64,000 nucleotides of DNA, taken from contig NZ_CP084580.1 of NCBI RefSeq assembly GCF_021869765.1, positions 3,224,001-3,288,000 of the forward strand. The letters run 5' to 3'. Position 1 is the first letter of the stretch. Each line of letters begins with the position of its first letter. The notes below the pieces were generated by a model, which did not search any database, was not told where the DNA came from, and saw only the letters and a list, made by a program, of their open reading frames with translations. This document shows, piece by piece, positions 8,246-18,520 of this stretch. Both the position numbers and the translations under genes were made by a program. Origin of the DNA: Chryseobacterium sp. MEBOG06. Lineage in GTDB: Bacteria; Bacteroidota; Bacteroidia; Flavobacteriales; Weeksellaceae.

Positions 8246-9814
8246 CTAAATTGTTTTCAATTGTTGCTCAAAAGCAAACAATGAAATTTCTTTTAGAAAA
8301 TGGTTTATCTTCTCATCATTACCTAAATTTTTAGCTACTTTGGATTCAGGTTTTGCTAATTTTATTCCAAATATCTCTTTTATAAATTCCGGTAACATAT
8401 TCAGAATATTTTCATTGGTTATTACTTTCTCAGGAAAGAATAATCTTGCTATTCTTTGTTTAGTTAATATATCAGATACCTCATAAATGTCTCCTAAATG
8501 ACAAAATATATTATTCCCTTCTTTCTTTCCATACATTCTTACCCCGGCCTTTAAGGCTTGCTCACGTAATTCAGAAGCACAATTTTTCAAATACACTTTA
8601 CAACTGTTCTTAATAAGGAAATAATCATCATAATCAATTTTCCCCATTGAAAAAAGCTGATGTGCATTTAAACTTCTATCAATTGATTTATCCATCGCCC
8701 TTCCAATCTCTCGTTTTTTACTTTGGTAAGCTTCCTGTTTTCCTTTATTAATTTCTTTCAAGAAATCATTGGCTATCTTTAAAAAAGAAATATCAATCTG
8801 AGCTTCCTTAAGAAAAGTTAGAAAACCTGTATTAAGATAATCCGCCCTAATACGATACTTGCATTCTCCCGCACAATGGTAATAATAGTATTTCTTACAT
8901 CTCCCTTGCGATGAACTTGCTGTCAATGTTTTTCCACAGATGGGGCATAAAAGAACTCCTCTTAATATAAAATTTTCATTAAGTACTTTTTTATTTTTGA
9001 CGAACTTTAAGTTATTTAAGTCTCGTAATACTTTTTGAACTTGCTCAAATAGCATTACAGATACAATTCCTGTGTGTAACCCATTAATAATCTTGCTTTT
9101 TTCATTTTCGGATTCAGGAACCTTAATTTGTCCACAATAAATAGGATTTCTTATTAATCTATAGAAAGCACTCATACTACATTTTAAGCCTTTAGAGATA
9201 GCATTCTTGTATATTTCTGATACTGTAACTCTTTTTTCTTTTATTATCTCTTCAAAGGCTTCACGAATTATAAAAGCTTCAGGAGCATAGGGAGCAATAT
9301 ATTTTCTTCCATCCGCTGTTACTTTATTCCGATATCCTAAAGGAGCTTTATTTATCCATCGACCTTCTAGCCTTGCCTTTTGCATACCCAAACTCACATT
9401 CCGGCTTCTTTTATCATTTTCGACTTCAGATGTAGCCAGATATACTGCAAGTATAATCTTACTTTCCGGTATAGAAAAATCTATTGGTTGATCAATAGCC
9501 TGAAGAGAAACTCCCATACTTCCAAGCTTCTCAAGCATTAAATAAGCATCTGTAATATTACGACTAAATCTATCCCAGTAAGTAAAGAGTATAATAGCTG
9601 GACGATTTTTAAGAGATTTAACTTTAAACATCAATTTATTCCATGATGGACGATTAAATGTTTTAGCTGAATAATCCTCGAAAATAGTTTCTGTAATAAT
9701 CAGGTTATTATATTTACAATAATGCACAAGACGCTCCAACTGGCTGCGCTGGGAATATCCTTTTACAGCCTGCTCATCTGTACTAACTCGTATATAAAGA
9801 TAAACGGCAGGCAT
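8246..9814 (-). CDS. large serine recombinase (integrase/invertase family)
   Basis: 522 residues. The N-terminal resolvase domain has the catalytic Ser in YIRVSTDEQ (Ser11) and the conserved arginines in FTYWDRFSRN. The middle Recombinase domain contains GRWINKAPLGYRN and RNPIYCGQI. A zinc ribbon follows (CPICGKTL then CAGECKYRI near residues 290-325), and then a helical/coiled C-terminus. This is the architecture of large serine integrases that move islands and phages unidirectionally. It lies 268 bp from tRNA-Arg, pointing towards it, at the start of the defence genes, so it is the likely integrase of that island. All catalytic motifs look intact. Confidence 0.92.
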   Translation of the reverse strand: MPAVYLYIRVSTDEQAVKGYSQRSQLERLVHYCKYNNLIITETIFEDYSAKTFNRPSWNKLMFKVKSLKNRPAIILFTYWDRFSRNITDAYLMLEKLGSMGVSLQAIDQPIDFSIPESKIILAVYLATSEVENDKRSRNVSLGMQKARLEGRWINKAPLGYRNKVTADGRKYIAPYAPEAFIIREAFEEIIKEKRVTVSEIYKNAISKGLKCSMSAFYRLIRNPIYCGQIKVPESENEKSKIINGLHTGIVSVMLFEQVQKVLRDLNNLKFVKNKKVLNENFILRGVLLCPICGKTLTASSSQGRCKKYYYYHCAGECKYRIRADYLNTGFLTFLKEAQIDISFLKIANDFLKEINKGKQEAYQSKKREIGRAMDKSIDRSLNAHQLFSMGKIDYDDYFLIKNSCKVYLKNCASELREQALKAGVRMYGKKEGNNIFCHLGDIYEVSDILTKQRIARLFFPEKVITNENILNMLPEFIKEIFGIKLAKPESKVAKNLGNDEKINHFLKEISLFAFEQQLKTI

Positions 9815-10231
9815 CAGGTGGTGTTTTGTTGAAAAATGCTATACAATTAAAACGTGGAATTTATGTATTTATTGAAAAACAATACGGTTTTAAATTAAGT
9901 TTTAACAAACTTTAAATACAACAAATTAAGCAACGCACAATACTTCAATATACTACTACAATAATTCCTAATTACGATTTTGAAGAACCAAAACTTTTGA
10001 TATAAGTAAATTAAATTTTAAATTCTATTGATGCAGTATGTCACTACACAGACATCTTTAGTTTAGTTGACACATTTAAACATATCATAACCCAAATTCA
10101 ATAATTTAAATCTATCCAGATTCTTACATTTCATTTTTTAATAAAAATTTGTAACTTGTTAACAAGTGTTGTGAAATAAGATTTCAATAACTACTAATAG
10201 CCATAATTATAAACTGAAGCTAGGTAAATCA
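9815..10231. other. 417-bp intergenic region between the recombinase and jetA
   Basis: Very AT-rich, with no ORF worth calling. It must hold the divergent promoters for the recombinase and the jet operon. The only clear structure is the palindrome at 10154-10167, listed separately. Confidence 0.6.
10154..10167. promoter_or_regulatory. perfect 14-bp palindrome upstream of jetA
   Basis: ACTTGTTAACAAGT is its own reverse complement and sits about 65 bp before the jetA start, a typical operator position. No regulator gene is in the operon. The half-site ACAAG also occurs in the operator-like repeat at 45486-45515. Confidence 0.45.
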
Positions 10232-11620
10232 ATGCTAAAACAAAATATTACTAGCCAAATAGCCGAATCTTATCATCAACTAATCCCCTCAATGGAAGAA
10301 GGTTTGTTGATAATATCCTTGTATGAGAAAATTAAGACAGGAGAAATCGATCCAAATTTTTCTAATAAAGATATACAGAGGACAATTGAAGAGACTGTTT
10401 CTCTTTTACCTCCCTATTCAAATGTCCCAAATAAAGAAAGATTATTAAAAAACCTCCTTACTTACTTTATTGAAAGGCCAATCGAGCAAAAAAACTTATA
10501 TACACTAACAGAGTACTCTCGAAAATTCGTATTGTTATTAGAACACAAACTGAACAACCCCTTTCGACAATTCCCATTAAGAGAAAGCTTCAAAAGATAT
10601 ACAAATTTCTCTGCGACTGAAATAAAGCAAATTAATCAATTTGAAAGCTGGTTCAATCAAGGGTTTCAAGCAACAACAAGAGAAAATGTTTTTGACCATC
10701 TCGAAGAGTTGAAAAATCAAGTGAAAGATGCTATAACAAGACTTAATAAGTTATTATATTCTGTAGATATTGACCCTAAGTCAATTGTGTCAGACTTTTC
10801 TGCAGTATTTTCGGATCTTGCAGAAAAAGCCGATGAGATACGAGACACTTTACGTTTGGGAAATAGTCTGCAGTATGAAATAGATTTGGTAGTTTCTTAC
10901 TTTTATGAAAAAACACAGGAATACGGAACACCTATTACGGAGGTTCAAAAAGAAGAATTCAACGAATTGCATTATGCATTTTCACGTGCATCAGATATCA
11001 AAGAAGAAGTACTATCTTTCTTTAATATTGTAGACAATAAACTCGGGCAACTCAGAGAACAAATTCAGTATGCGAGCACCAAGCTCAACGAACTGCAGGA
11101 ATTTCTAAGATACCAAAGCCAATTTAGAAATAATTTACGAAGACTATTTGAATATATAATGGAACATAGCACTGTAGAAAAATCTATGTTAATTTTTCCT
11201 GAAGAATTTTCTAAAAAATTTATAGTTCACGAAAAATTCAAATTAAGTGCTATGCCAGATCTCTATAAAAACCCATCACAAAGTAACTTAGTGATACAGA
11301 TTCCAGAAGATAGGGAATATCATCAATCCGAACTATTATTGATTGAAGCTGAATTAACGCGTCAGCAAAGGACAGCAACACTTGTCAATAATCTAAAGGA
11401 GACTTTGAAAAATAATGAAATTACTGATTTGACGAAAGAATTTTACAATATCCTAGAGCATGAAAATGATGAAGAAACAGCAATTCAGGTTGTTCATGAG
11501 ATTATTCAATATGCACATGATAATAAAATGCATGAATTACTTATCGATTGTAAAGTAAATACTCAATATTATAATAAACCGATCATAACATGGACTACGA
11601 CTATAAAGACAGAGAAGTAA
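10232..11620 (+). CDS. jetA: Wadjet system protein JetA (kleisin-like)
   Basis: 462 residues, mostly helical. There is a winged-helix-like N-terminus (LIPSMEEGLLIISLYEKIK) and long coiled segments (residues ~150-290). It is the first gene of a four-gene set whose order (kleisin, small KITE-like, SMC-like ATPase, toprim protein) is that of Wadjet, a complex that recognises and cleaves closed circular plasmid DNA. The assignment depends mainly on position and on the unmistakable JetC and JetD. Its 3' end overlaps jetB by 31 bp, indicating translational coupling. Confidence 0.8.
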   Translation: MLKQNITSQIAESYHQLIPSMEEGLLIISLYEKIKTGEIDPNFSNKDIQRTIEETVSLLPPYSNVPNKERLLKNLLTYFIERPIEQKNLYTLTEYSRKFVLLLEHKLNNPFRQFPLRESFKRYTNFSATEIKQINQFESWFNQGFQATTRENVFDHLEELKNQVKDAITRLNKLLYSVDIDPKSIVSDFSAVFSDLAEKADEIRDTLRLGNSLQYEIDLVVSYFYEKTQEYGTPITEVQKEEFNELHYAFSRASDIKEEVLSFFNIVDNKLGQLREQIQYASTKLNELQEFLRYQSQFRNNLRRLFEYIMEHSTVEKSMLIFPEEFSKKFIVHEKFKLSAMPDLYKNPSQSNLVIQIPEDREYHQSELLLIEAELTRQQRTATLVNNLKETLKNNEITDLTKEFYNILEHENDEETAIQVVHEIIQYAHDNKMHELLIDCKVNTQYYNKPIITWTTTIKTEK

Positions 11621-12285
11621 ATCATGATTTTAGCTTTTTAAATTTCACTGATGTTCAAGCACATTTTGCTGACCTCAACATTTCGTTATTACGCGGAAGA
11701 CACGTTCAAACCGGTGAAGGTTATATCTTTACACTAGTAAATAATTATGTTTCTGAATTTACATTTTACTACAGATCATTATATGGACTAGATTTAAAAC
11801 GAGAAAAATCAGAAAATATAGAATATTACTATTTAGATTTTCCAGAAGAAGGTAAAGGTAAACTATATTCAAGTGATCGCCATAGAGAAATGTCAGCGTG
11901 GGATTCTCTCATTGCACTCATGTTACTCAATATGTATTATGACCGTTTGTTTGATCATACAAAAACAATCAATAGACCGATTTTAGAAAACGAAATTATG
12001 AACAGTGATCTAGCCCCTTCATATAAAAAAGTATTTTTCAATAACATTATAAGAGATTTTTATAGTGATCCCGAGTGGAAAACCGCAATGGATCATTATA
12101 AAAGAGCTCTCCGAACACTAGATCAACTTGGATGGGTCAAGCTTTTACCTGCCGGGGAAGGCGATGGAGATATTCTATTTATCATCAGAGAAAGCATAAA
12201 TAGATTTGCCAATCTCTATCACTATGAGATTAGTCATTTTGATACTTTCGTAGAACAAATAATGCAAAAGAAGAACAAGAAATGA
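11590..12285 (+). CDS. jetB: Wadjet system protein JetB (MksE/KITE-like)
   Basis: 231 residues. This is the size and place of the small winged-helix KITE subunit of MksBEF/Wadjet complexes, which bridges the kleisin and the SMC heads. Visible features are WDSLIALMLLNMYYDRLFDH and the wHTH-like FNNIIRDFYSDPEWKTAMDHYKRALRTLDQLGWVKLL (read as separate parts). It overlaps jetA by 31 bp and jetC by 4 bp (ATGA), so all are one operon. Whether this is Wadjet type I, II or III cannot be settled by eye. Confidence 0.78.
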   Translation: MDYDYKDREVNHDFSFLNFTDVQAHFADLNISLLRGRHVQTGEGYIFTLVNNYVSEFTFYYRSLYGLDLKREKSENIEYYYLDFPEEGKGKLYSSDRHREMSAWDSLIALMLLNMYYDRLFDHTKTINRPILENEIMNSDLAPSYKKVFFNNIIRDFYSDPEWKTAMDHYKRALRTLDQLGWVKLLPAGEGDGDILFIIRESINRFANLYHYEISHFDTFVEQIMQKKNKK

Positions 12286-15200
12286 AGAACCCAATAATTT
12301 ATTCTTTATCTACTGTTGGGATTTTAAAACATTATAACCAAGATTATCTTATCCATCCACAACGAACTGACTTCACCGGTTCCAACGGGGTTGGAAAATC
12401 AATCATTGCTGACCTCATTCAACTAATATTTATAAATGATCGTCATCTTTTTCAATTCGGGACAGAAGGATATAAAAAAGAAGTTCGACAAATTCACAAG
12501 CTTGCCTACAAGTGCAGGGATGCTTATGCATTTTTAACAATTGAGATTGAAGATGGCAAATTTATATGTTTAGGAGTCTGTATTCCAAACACAACCAATA
12601 GACCATTAAGACCATTCTTAATTACAGCAGATCCTAATAATACTAAAGATTTTAAGGATAGAGCTTTCACTATAGATAAAATTCCATCTTCAGCTAATTT
12701 CATAAAAGAATCAGGGCAAATATGCCTCGTTGAAGAATTAAGTAAAAATTCAGAGATAATTATGGTCTTTATTTTGAATCTTTTAGTACTCATGACAAGA
12801 AAGAGGAGCATTATGCGAATCTCTTCGACAGGGATATTCTCCCTATTAATTTAAGTGTACCTAGTAGTCTTAAAGCATTTGCCAAAATCATCCAGTCTTT
12901 CTCGAGAGCTAGAAGTGAAGGTGATAAATCGGATGCGTTGAAAGAATTCCTTTTTGACGGCAATGAAAAAGAATTGGAAGAATCTTTTGACGCACATAAA
13001 AACCAAATAGACAAGCTTTTACTGGACTTTGAGCAATTACAAAAATTCATTAACGATCTTGAAAGTAAACAAGAAGTCCTTAATGAACTTAAAACTTCTG
13101 AAGATAAATATAAGGAAAGCAATAAAGAATATTTGTTTAAAGAAGCGGGATATTATTTTGCTAATTGGAATAAAATAAAAGCAAGTTTAGATAGGACAGA
13201 AAATGAATATTCAATCTTTTTGAATACTGCTCACAAACTGGAAATTCAATTACCTCGAATAAAATTACTGTTTCTTGCCTACAAAGAAATGTATGAATTA
13301 AGTAAAAAGAGACTCGAATCAGTTCAGCAGGCTAAACAATTAGCTTCAAAAATCGAAGACTTACAAACTAGAATTGCAGAGTTTGATATAATAGATTTGC
13401 CAATTATTGAGGAATCATTGACAGGTTTATTTCAAATAGATGATTATCAAGACTACGAAATAATTAAGTATTGTAAAGAATTCCTTCCTATTTATAGTGA
13501 TTATAAAAGTCTCTCCACTATAGAAGATCGGCTAGAAGTACAAATGAAAGCAATCAACTGTAGAAAAGCTGAAATAAACGCTCAGATAAAATATTTGGAG
13601 ACAGTAAATACACTTTTCGCCCAATCAGATGAAAATTCGTTAATTGCCCAAGTTCTAAAATCTAATTTAAAAATAAGCATTTCTCAGGAAGCTGTTCTTT
13701 TTCATTTCATTTCAACCAAATGGCAGAAACCCAATACTGAAATTGTCGATTTTTTTGCTGACGGTTTTGATTTTTTAGCAGAAGAGAATATAATCCAAGA
13801 TGAGACTTCTTCTGGTTACTGGCTGCGTTTTCAAGATTTCAACATATACATCAAACCATTAGCACACGAGCCAATATTACACGATGTAAATCTACGTGAA
13901 AAAGCTATATCAGAAATGGTTAATAATAATAATTCTGCCCTAAAAAAATTAGAATCTGAAAATGAAAATATAAAAGCTTTTGAACTGGGGAATGTTTATG
14001 ATATTGAATCTGCCCCTATTCTAGCATCACTCGATAAGAGATTAAAAAACTATGCCGTCCAAAAAGATATAAACTTAACTATCCAACTGGCATTGCAGTT
14101 GAATGACAAAAGAAAGAAACTGAATGATGAAGTAAATATAATTAAAGAAGAATATTCTGAACTTATCAAATCAGCAAATATTGATGATATTACTGATTTT
14201 GCCTCAATAGAAAATAGAGAGCATAGCCTTGTACAAAAACGTGAAAAAAAATATGATGAATTTAAGCAGAGACATACCAGCGATGATGCTACATTAATTA
14301 CATTAAAAAACACAACAATTCCTACACTGAAAGGAGATTTGGAAGAAAAAAAAGATCAAGAACAAACAGCATATATTAATTATGTAGAGAAAAAGAAAAA
14401 TATAGAACAGACTTACAATGACCTTTTTGGAGCTGAGATCTTAGAATTTACTGAAAGTCAAATGTGGGAAGCAAAAGGCAGATTTACTTATGACAAAGCA
14501 AATTATGAATCATTATATCGCCAGACTTGCGAAAATTTCGACGAAACAAAAAATAAAAACAATATAGAACTTACCATCGAAATGGAAAACGGTAATTTCA
14601 ATTTTGAACTTCTAGAAAGAATTTTTTTAGGAAAAATACGTTTTAAGGATCAGATTGCTGAGGAGCTTAGAACGGCAAATAGATCCCGCCATAACCTTAT
14701 TGATTCAATTCACGAGACTATGTTAAAGATTTTTGCCAAAACTAAGAATAAATATGATGCTTATGAAAGACAAATCCGGGATTTAAATCTTTTTTTCAAA
14801 GGACGAAAAATTAGTAAAAAGTACTATTTTCAGGTAGAATTCCAACCCAGCAATGACATTCCAATCAATTGGATTACAGAACTTCAAAGCCAATCTCAAC
14901 AAGCCTTTAAACCAGGTGAGCTTCCAATGGGTAATTCTGTTGAAAATTTTGTAGAAGATTTTTTCAAGAAAGCGGCTAATTATAAAAAGAAAATGGGGTT
15001 CCGAGAACTTCTTGATCCACGTACTTATTTCACCTTGGATGCTGGGCTTTTAGATGAAAAAGGTAATGAAGTTTCTGGAAGTACCGGCGAAACATATACT
15101 GCAAAGGTTCTTCTAGGAATCGGAAGATTATCAAAAATTCAATCACAGAATCGTACAGGTGTAAGATTTATTATACTTGAAGAAACTGCGAATCTTGATA

Positions 15201-15463
15201 AGACCAACTTCAATAATTTCCCAGAAATTGCTGATGAATTTGGTTATCAAATAATAACGATGACTCCTAAACCATTTGGAGCAGATTCAGATCAGGGATG
15301 GTACCTCCATCATCTTTTACCCGGAAAAGAAATATCAGAAATTAATTACCCAATTCCTTCAAGCTATTTTAAAACCAATCTTACTAAACAAAATCTTTTA
15401 ACATATTTAAAGAACCAAAAGAAGAATAACGATGAACTGGATAGTATTAAAGGCTCTGAATGA
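12282..15463 (+). pseudogene. jetC: Wadjet SMC-like ATPase JetC, interrupted by a -1 frameshift
   Basis: The Walker A motif GSNGVGKS (residues 33-40) is in frame 12282-12854. The rest (from DNYGLYFESF at 12755 onward) lies in the -1 frame, open to 15463. It includes two coiled-coil arms, the signature region SGSTGETYTAK and Walker B FIILEETANLD. Joined, the protein is ~1060 residues, the normal JetC size. The break is at 12744-12757; one extra A in the A5 run at 12744-12748 would restore the frame as SKKFRDNYG. As written, the N-terminal piece is 190 residues and the rest lacks Walker A, so the ATPase would be dead. A sequencing error is a real alternative. Confidence 0.88.
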
Positions 15464-16361
15464 GATCTACAATAATGGGTTTACAGTGATGAGGTCAACT
15501 CTTTTAAGCGACATTGATATCCAATTTCTCTTAGATCAAACAGGAGAATTAAAACTTGGAATAAATCGGATTAATGAAGGTCCAGGCTTCAAGGAATTTT
15601 ATACAAAGAATCACTTAAAAAATTTTAATTCTTATCTATCTTTTCTAGGAGCTAATGAACTACTTACCCCTCAAATACGCTTTCAAGAATCCGACATTAA
15701 GATTTTAATGGAATTAAAAAATGGTATGGATTCAGGTGATTTACTTCCTGTTCGAGATGAAATAATAATAGCAGAAGAAACTGTCAGAGGTGTGTCACAA
15801 ATGTTTTTCAAAAACGAAAAATATCTAGAAAAGTCAGAAAGTCTTACCTCAGCTGTAAAAACAATTTTAAATATTGATTCTCTGGCAAATGATAAAGATC
15901 AACAATACAAGTATGTCTTGCAATGTGAAAAACCCGAAAAAATCGTATTATGTGAAAATCTTGACTTTTTAAAACGCCCCTCAAGACCACGTAAGCACAA
16001 TATCGAACTTTGGTATGCCGGGGGGAAAAATATTGCAAAACTAAAATTTTCAGGAGAAATCACACTTCCAATTTATTATTCCTGTGACTGGGATTATGAC
16101 GGATTACATATCTACCAAATTGTAAAAAAAATATTACCACAGATCCGCCTCCTTTTTCCAAACGGAGCTAGCAAATCTATTATTGAAACAGAACATAAAA
16201 GTTTTTGGAAACCAAAAGGACATGATGATTCACTATCCGGATTAGATCCTACCTTTTTTAATGATCAAGAAAAATTCCTTATCCAAAATCTCATTTCCGA
16301 TAACGAATGGATAATGGAAGAAACAAATGATTTGATAGAAATGGTAGAAACAATAGGTTGA
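15432..16361 (+). CDS. jetD: Wadjet nuclease subunit JetD (toprim-like)
   Basis: 309 residues. The C-terminal half has the toprim-type catalytic core: a conserved Glu in IVLCENLDFL (near residue 175) and the DxDxD cluster in YYSCDWDYDGLHIYQIVKK (near 215-233), as in JetD, the nuclease that cuts plasmid DNA extruded by JetABC. The N-terminal ~150 residues are helical/winged-helix. It is shorter than the ~390 residues common for JetD. It overlaps the jetC 3' end by 32 bp, so it is the last gene of the operon. The catalytic residues look intact. Confidence 0.85.
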   Translation: MNWIVLKALNEIYNNGFTVMRSTLLSDIDIQFLLDQTGELKLGINRINEGPGFKEFYTKNHLKNFNSYLSFLGANELLTPQIRFQESDIKILMELKNGMDSGDLLPVRDEIIIAEETVRGVSQMFFKNEKYLEKSESLTSAVKTILNIDSLANDKDQQYKYVLQCEKPEKIVLCENLDFLKRPSRPRKHNIELWYAGGKNIAKLKFSGEITLPIYYSCDWDYDGLHIYQIVKKILPQIRLLFPNGASKSIIETEHKSFWKPKGHDDSLSGLDPTFFNDQEKFLIQNLISDNEWIMEETNDLIEMVETIG

Positions 16362-16366
16362 TTATC

Positions 16367-16404
16367 TTTTAAATCAAAAATTTACTATAGCTTTTTGATT
16401 AAAA
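16367..16404. terminator. convergent terminator between jetD and the ABC-3C operon
   Basis: The inverted repeat TTTTAAATCAAAAA / TTTTTGATTAAAA with an 11-nt loop lies between two convergent operons. It is AT-only, so a weak stem. Confidence 0.5.
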
Positions 16405-16422
16405 CAAAAACCTTTAATGATC

Positions 16423-18519
16423 TCAATTTAAGGGCTGAATACATTTATCTTTTCTTCCATTTCCATCAATCATATTCAATTTATAATCTCTATCTTCAAT
16501 CAATCCAGTTTCTGATAATATCGAAATCAAATCGATTTCTTTTTCTAATATGATAGTACCGTCATTTGATGTACCTAGTTTATCCCTGTCTTCTTTAGAT
16601 ATTGCAATTATAACCTGCCTGTTTTTTATTTTAGCGGCTTCTTTCAAAAGCATTTTCAAATCACCTGATGCCATAGCGTGCTGTCCAGGTTCATCAAGTA
16701 CCAAAATACCTAAATGAAATTTCGCTTTGACTAAAAGTGATAAATAGAAAGCCCATTGTGCACGTATAAAATCACTTGCGGAGGACATTAATCTAATTGG
16801 TTGTGAAAGAAACCCTGGAGTTTTTACAACTGGAAATAACTTGTTGTTGTCCTCATTTGAAATATAGATACGCCCAATAATCTCTTTTGAATATCCAAAA
16901 GATTCCAAATATTGAATAAAAACTTTTTGGAAAGAAAAGATCTGTTCTTCATCATCTTTTTTATGAGATTGGAGTATATCTCTTCTTTCTTTGATTCTAA
17001 TAAGATTATTTGATAATTCTGTCAGATGTAACTTGAATCTTTCAAATTGAATCTTGATCTTCTCCATCTTACCTAACTCAAATCGAATCTGAATTTCATC
17101 ATTTATATCCGTTCTGGATGGAATTCTCGAATCATCAACTATCTCTTTATCGATTGTTACAAGGGCAAATTGCAAATCATTTATTTGCTCTTTATAGTAG
17201 AGTAAGGTCTTTTCGAAACGTTCCAATAGATTTTTAGAGCTTTTAATATAAGATTCATAAAGGCTTCTCTCTGATTTATAAAAAGGTAATGATCCCAAAG
17301 CGTTTATACGATCTACATTTTGTAATACCACATCTGGATTCGCCAGCAACGATGAATTACAAACCGGACAATTTTCAACAGCTCCAATATGAAACGACTG
17401 GAGTTGGTTCAATTTATTAAGCCCCTCCAAAACTTCAATCTCTCTTTTCAATTGTTCTAATGTCGATTGATATCTCTGAATTTTAATTTCTTCGTTAATT
17501 TTTTCTTTTTGGATGCTCGTATGCTCCTCTATAAGGAATTTAAGCTTTTGACGAAACTCTGCCTGTCTTTTCAACAAATTATTGTTTTTTTGTCTATCAT
17601 CAACAGATATTTCATTTTTTTGCTTCAAGCTTCTACGCAAACTGTTTAAATTTGTAATAGAATCATCAATACTTAAATACTGTCCGTCCAGACCTCTTGT
17701 CTGCAATGTCAAAGCTTCTATCTTCTTTGGCTTTAATTCCGTTGTAAAAGTCGTTGATAAATTGGGTGTTGTAAAGTTATTGAATGCCACCAAGGACTGA
17801 AAATTATCCACTGAATTCCCCCAGTTACCTTTTTCTGCTTTCTCTTCTTCCTTCAATTTATCAAGTTCAAATTCTTCAACTAACCCACTAAGTCCTAAAG
17901 TATACTCAACAATCTTTTGCTTGGCTTTTTTTGTATTAAAAATTGGTACTTGTGCAAAAAAATCTGACCAGCCTTTGGTTTGTTCTACAAAAGAACTTGC
18001 AAATATCTGTTGTAAATAAAGAATCTTCTGAACACCATTATAACTTTTAAATACAGGTATTGCTATACCTGAAAAATCTGACAACCAACGATAAAACCCT
18101 CTATCATGATCACTATCTCCCTTAGCATGAATGAACTTATCTTCGGGGTCTCCATCATTCGTCTGAACAATAAGAACATTTGGATCTTCACCATAATTTG
18201 ACTTTATAGAACGTTTAATTGTAGCAGTACCTCCCCTATCATTGCTCAGATTAAGTTCTGCATAAGATTCATTCACGAGAATACTTTCATCATTATATTT
18301 AAAACTACTTTTTAAACATTCTTTCAGACCATCAGTATTTCCGTAGCTTGCTAGCTGTTCCATTCCCAAGCAATAATATATACATGCCAAAACCGTCGAT
18401 TTTCCACTGGAATTATCTCCCGATAAAATATTTAATCCAGATTGAAAACTAAAGTGGAAACCAAACTTCCTGTTCTCTTTATCGAGCACTATCCCCTTAA
18501 TACTATGAATATTAATCAT
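16423..18519 (-). CDS. Rad50/SMC-like ATPase of an ABC-3C conflict system
   Basis: 698 residues. Walker A GDNSSGKST is at 34-42. Long coiled coils flank a CPVC motif near residue 385, comparable to a Rad50 zinc hook. Walker B LGILVLDEPGQHAM is near 600-613. A GFLSQPIRLMSSASDFIRAQWAF stretch (read in parts) stands where the signature helix should be. It is the last of four same-strand genes with overlaps or 1-bp gaps. The set (effector enzymes, small middle component, Rad50-like ATPase) corresponds to ABC-three-component systems, proposed to sense invading nucleic acid and activate an effector. The ATPase motifs are intact. Confidence 0.82.
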   Translation of the reverse strand: MINIHSIKGIVLDKENRKFGFHFSFQSGLNILSGDNSSGKSTVLACIYYCLGMEQLASYGNTDGLKECLKSSFKYNDESILVNESYAELNLSNDRGGTATIKRSIKSNYGEDPNVLIVQTNDGDPEDKFIHAKGDSDHDRGFYRWLSDFSGIAIPVFKSYNGVQKILYLQQIFASSFVEQTKGWSDFFAQVPIFNTKKAKQKIVEYTLGLSGLVEEFELDKLKEEEKAEKGNWGNSVDNFQSLVAFNNFTTPNLSTTFTTELKPKKIEALTLQTRGLDGQYLSIDDSITNLNSLRRSLKQKNEISVDDRQKNNNLLKRQAEFRQKLKFLIEEHTSIQKEKINEEIKIQRYQSTLEQLKREIEVLEGLNKLNQLQSFHIGAVENCPVCNSSLLANPDVVLQNVDRINALGSLPFYKSERSLYESYIKSSKNLLERFEKTLLYYKEQINDLQFALVTIDKEIVDDSRIPSRTDINDEIQIRFELGKMEKIKIQFERFKLHLTELSNNLIRIKERRDILQSHKKDDEEQIFSFQKVFIQYLESFGYSKEIIGRIYISNEDNNKLFPVVKTPGFLSQPIRLMSSASDFIRAQWAFYLSLLVKAKFHLGILVLDEPGQHAMASGDLKMLLKEAAKIKNRQVIIAISKEDRDKLGTSNDGTIILEKEIDLISILSETGLIEDRDYKLNMIDGNGRKDKCIQPLN

Positions 18520-18520
18520 A

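Noticed and set aside
12743..12757. Programmed -1 ribosomal frameshift in jetC
   Set aside because: The codons AGT AAA AAT do not form a canonical X-XXY-YYZ slippery heptamer and no obvious downstream pseudoknot was seen; mutation or sequencing error is simpler, though not excluded.
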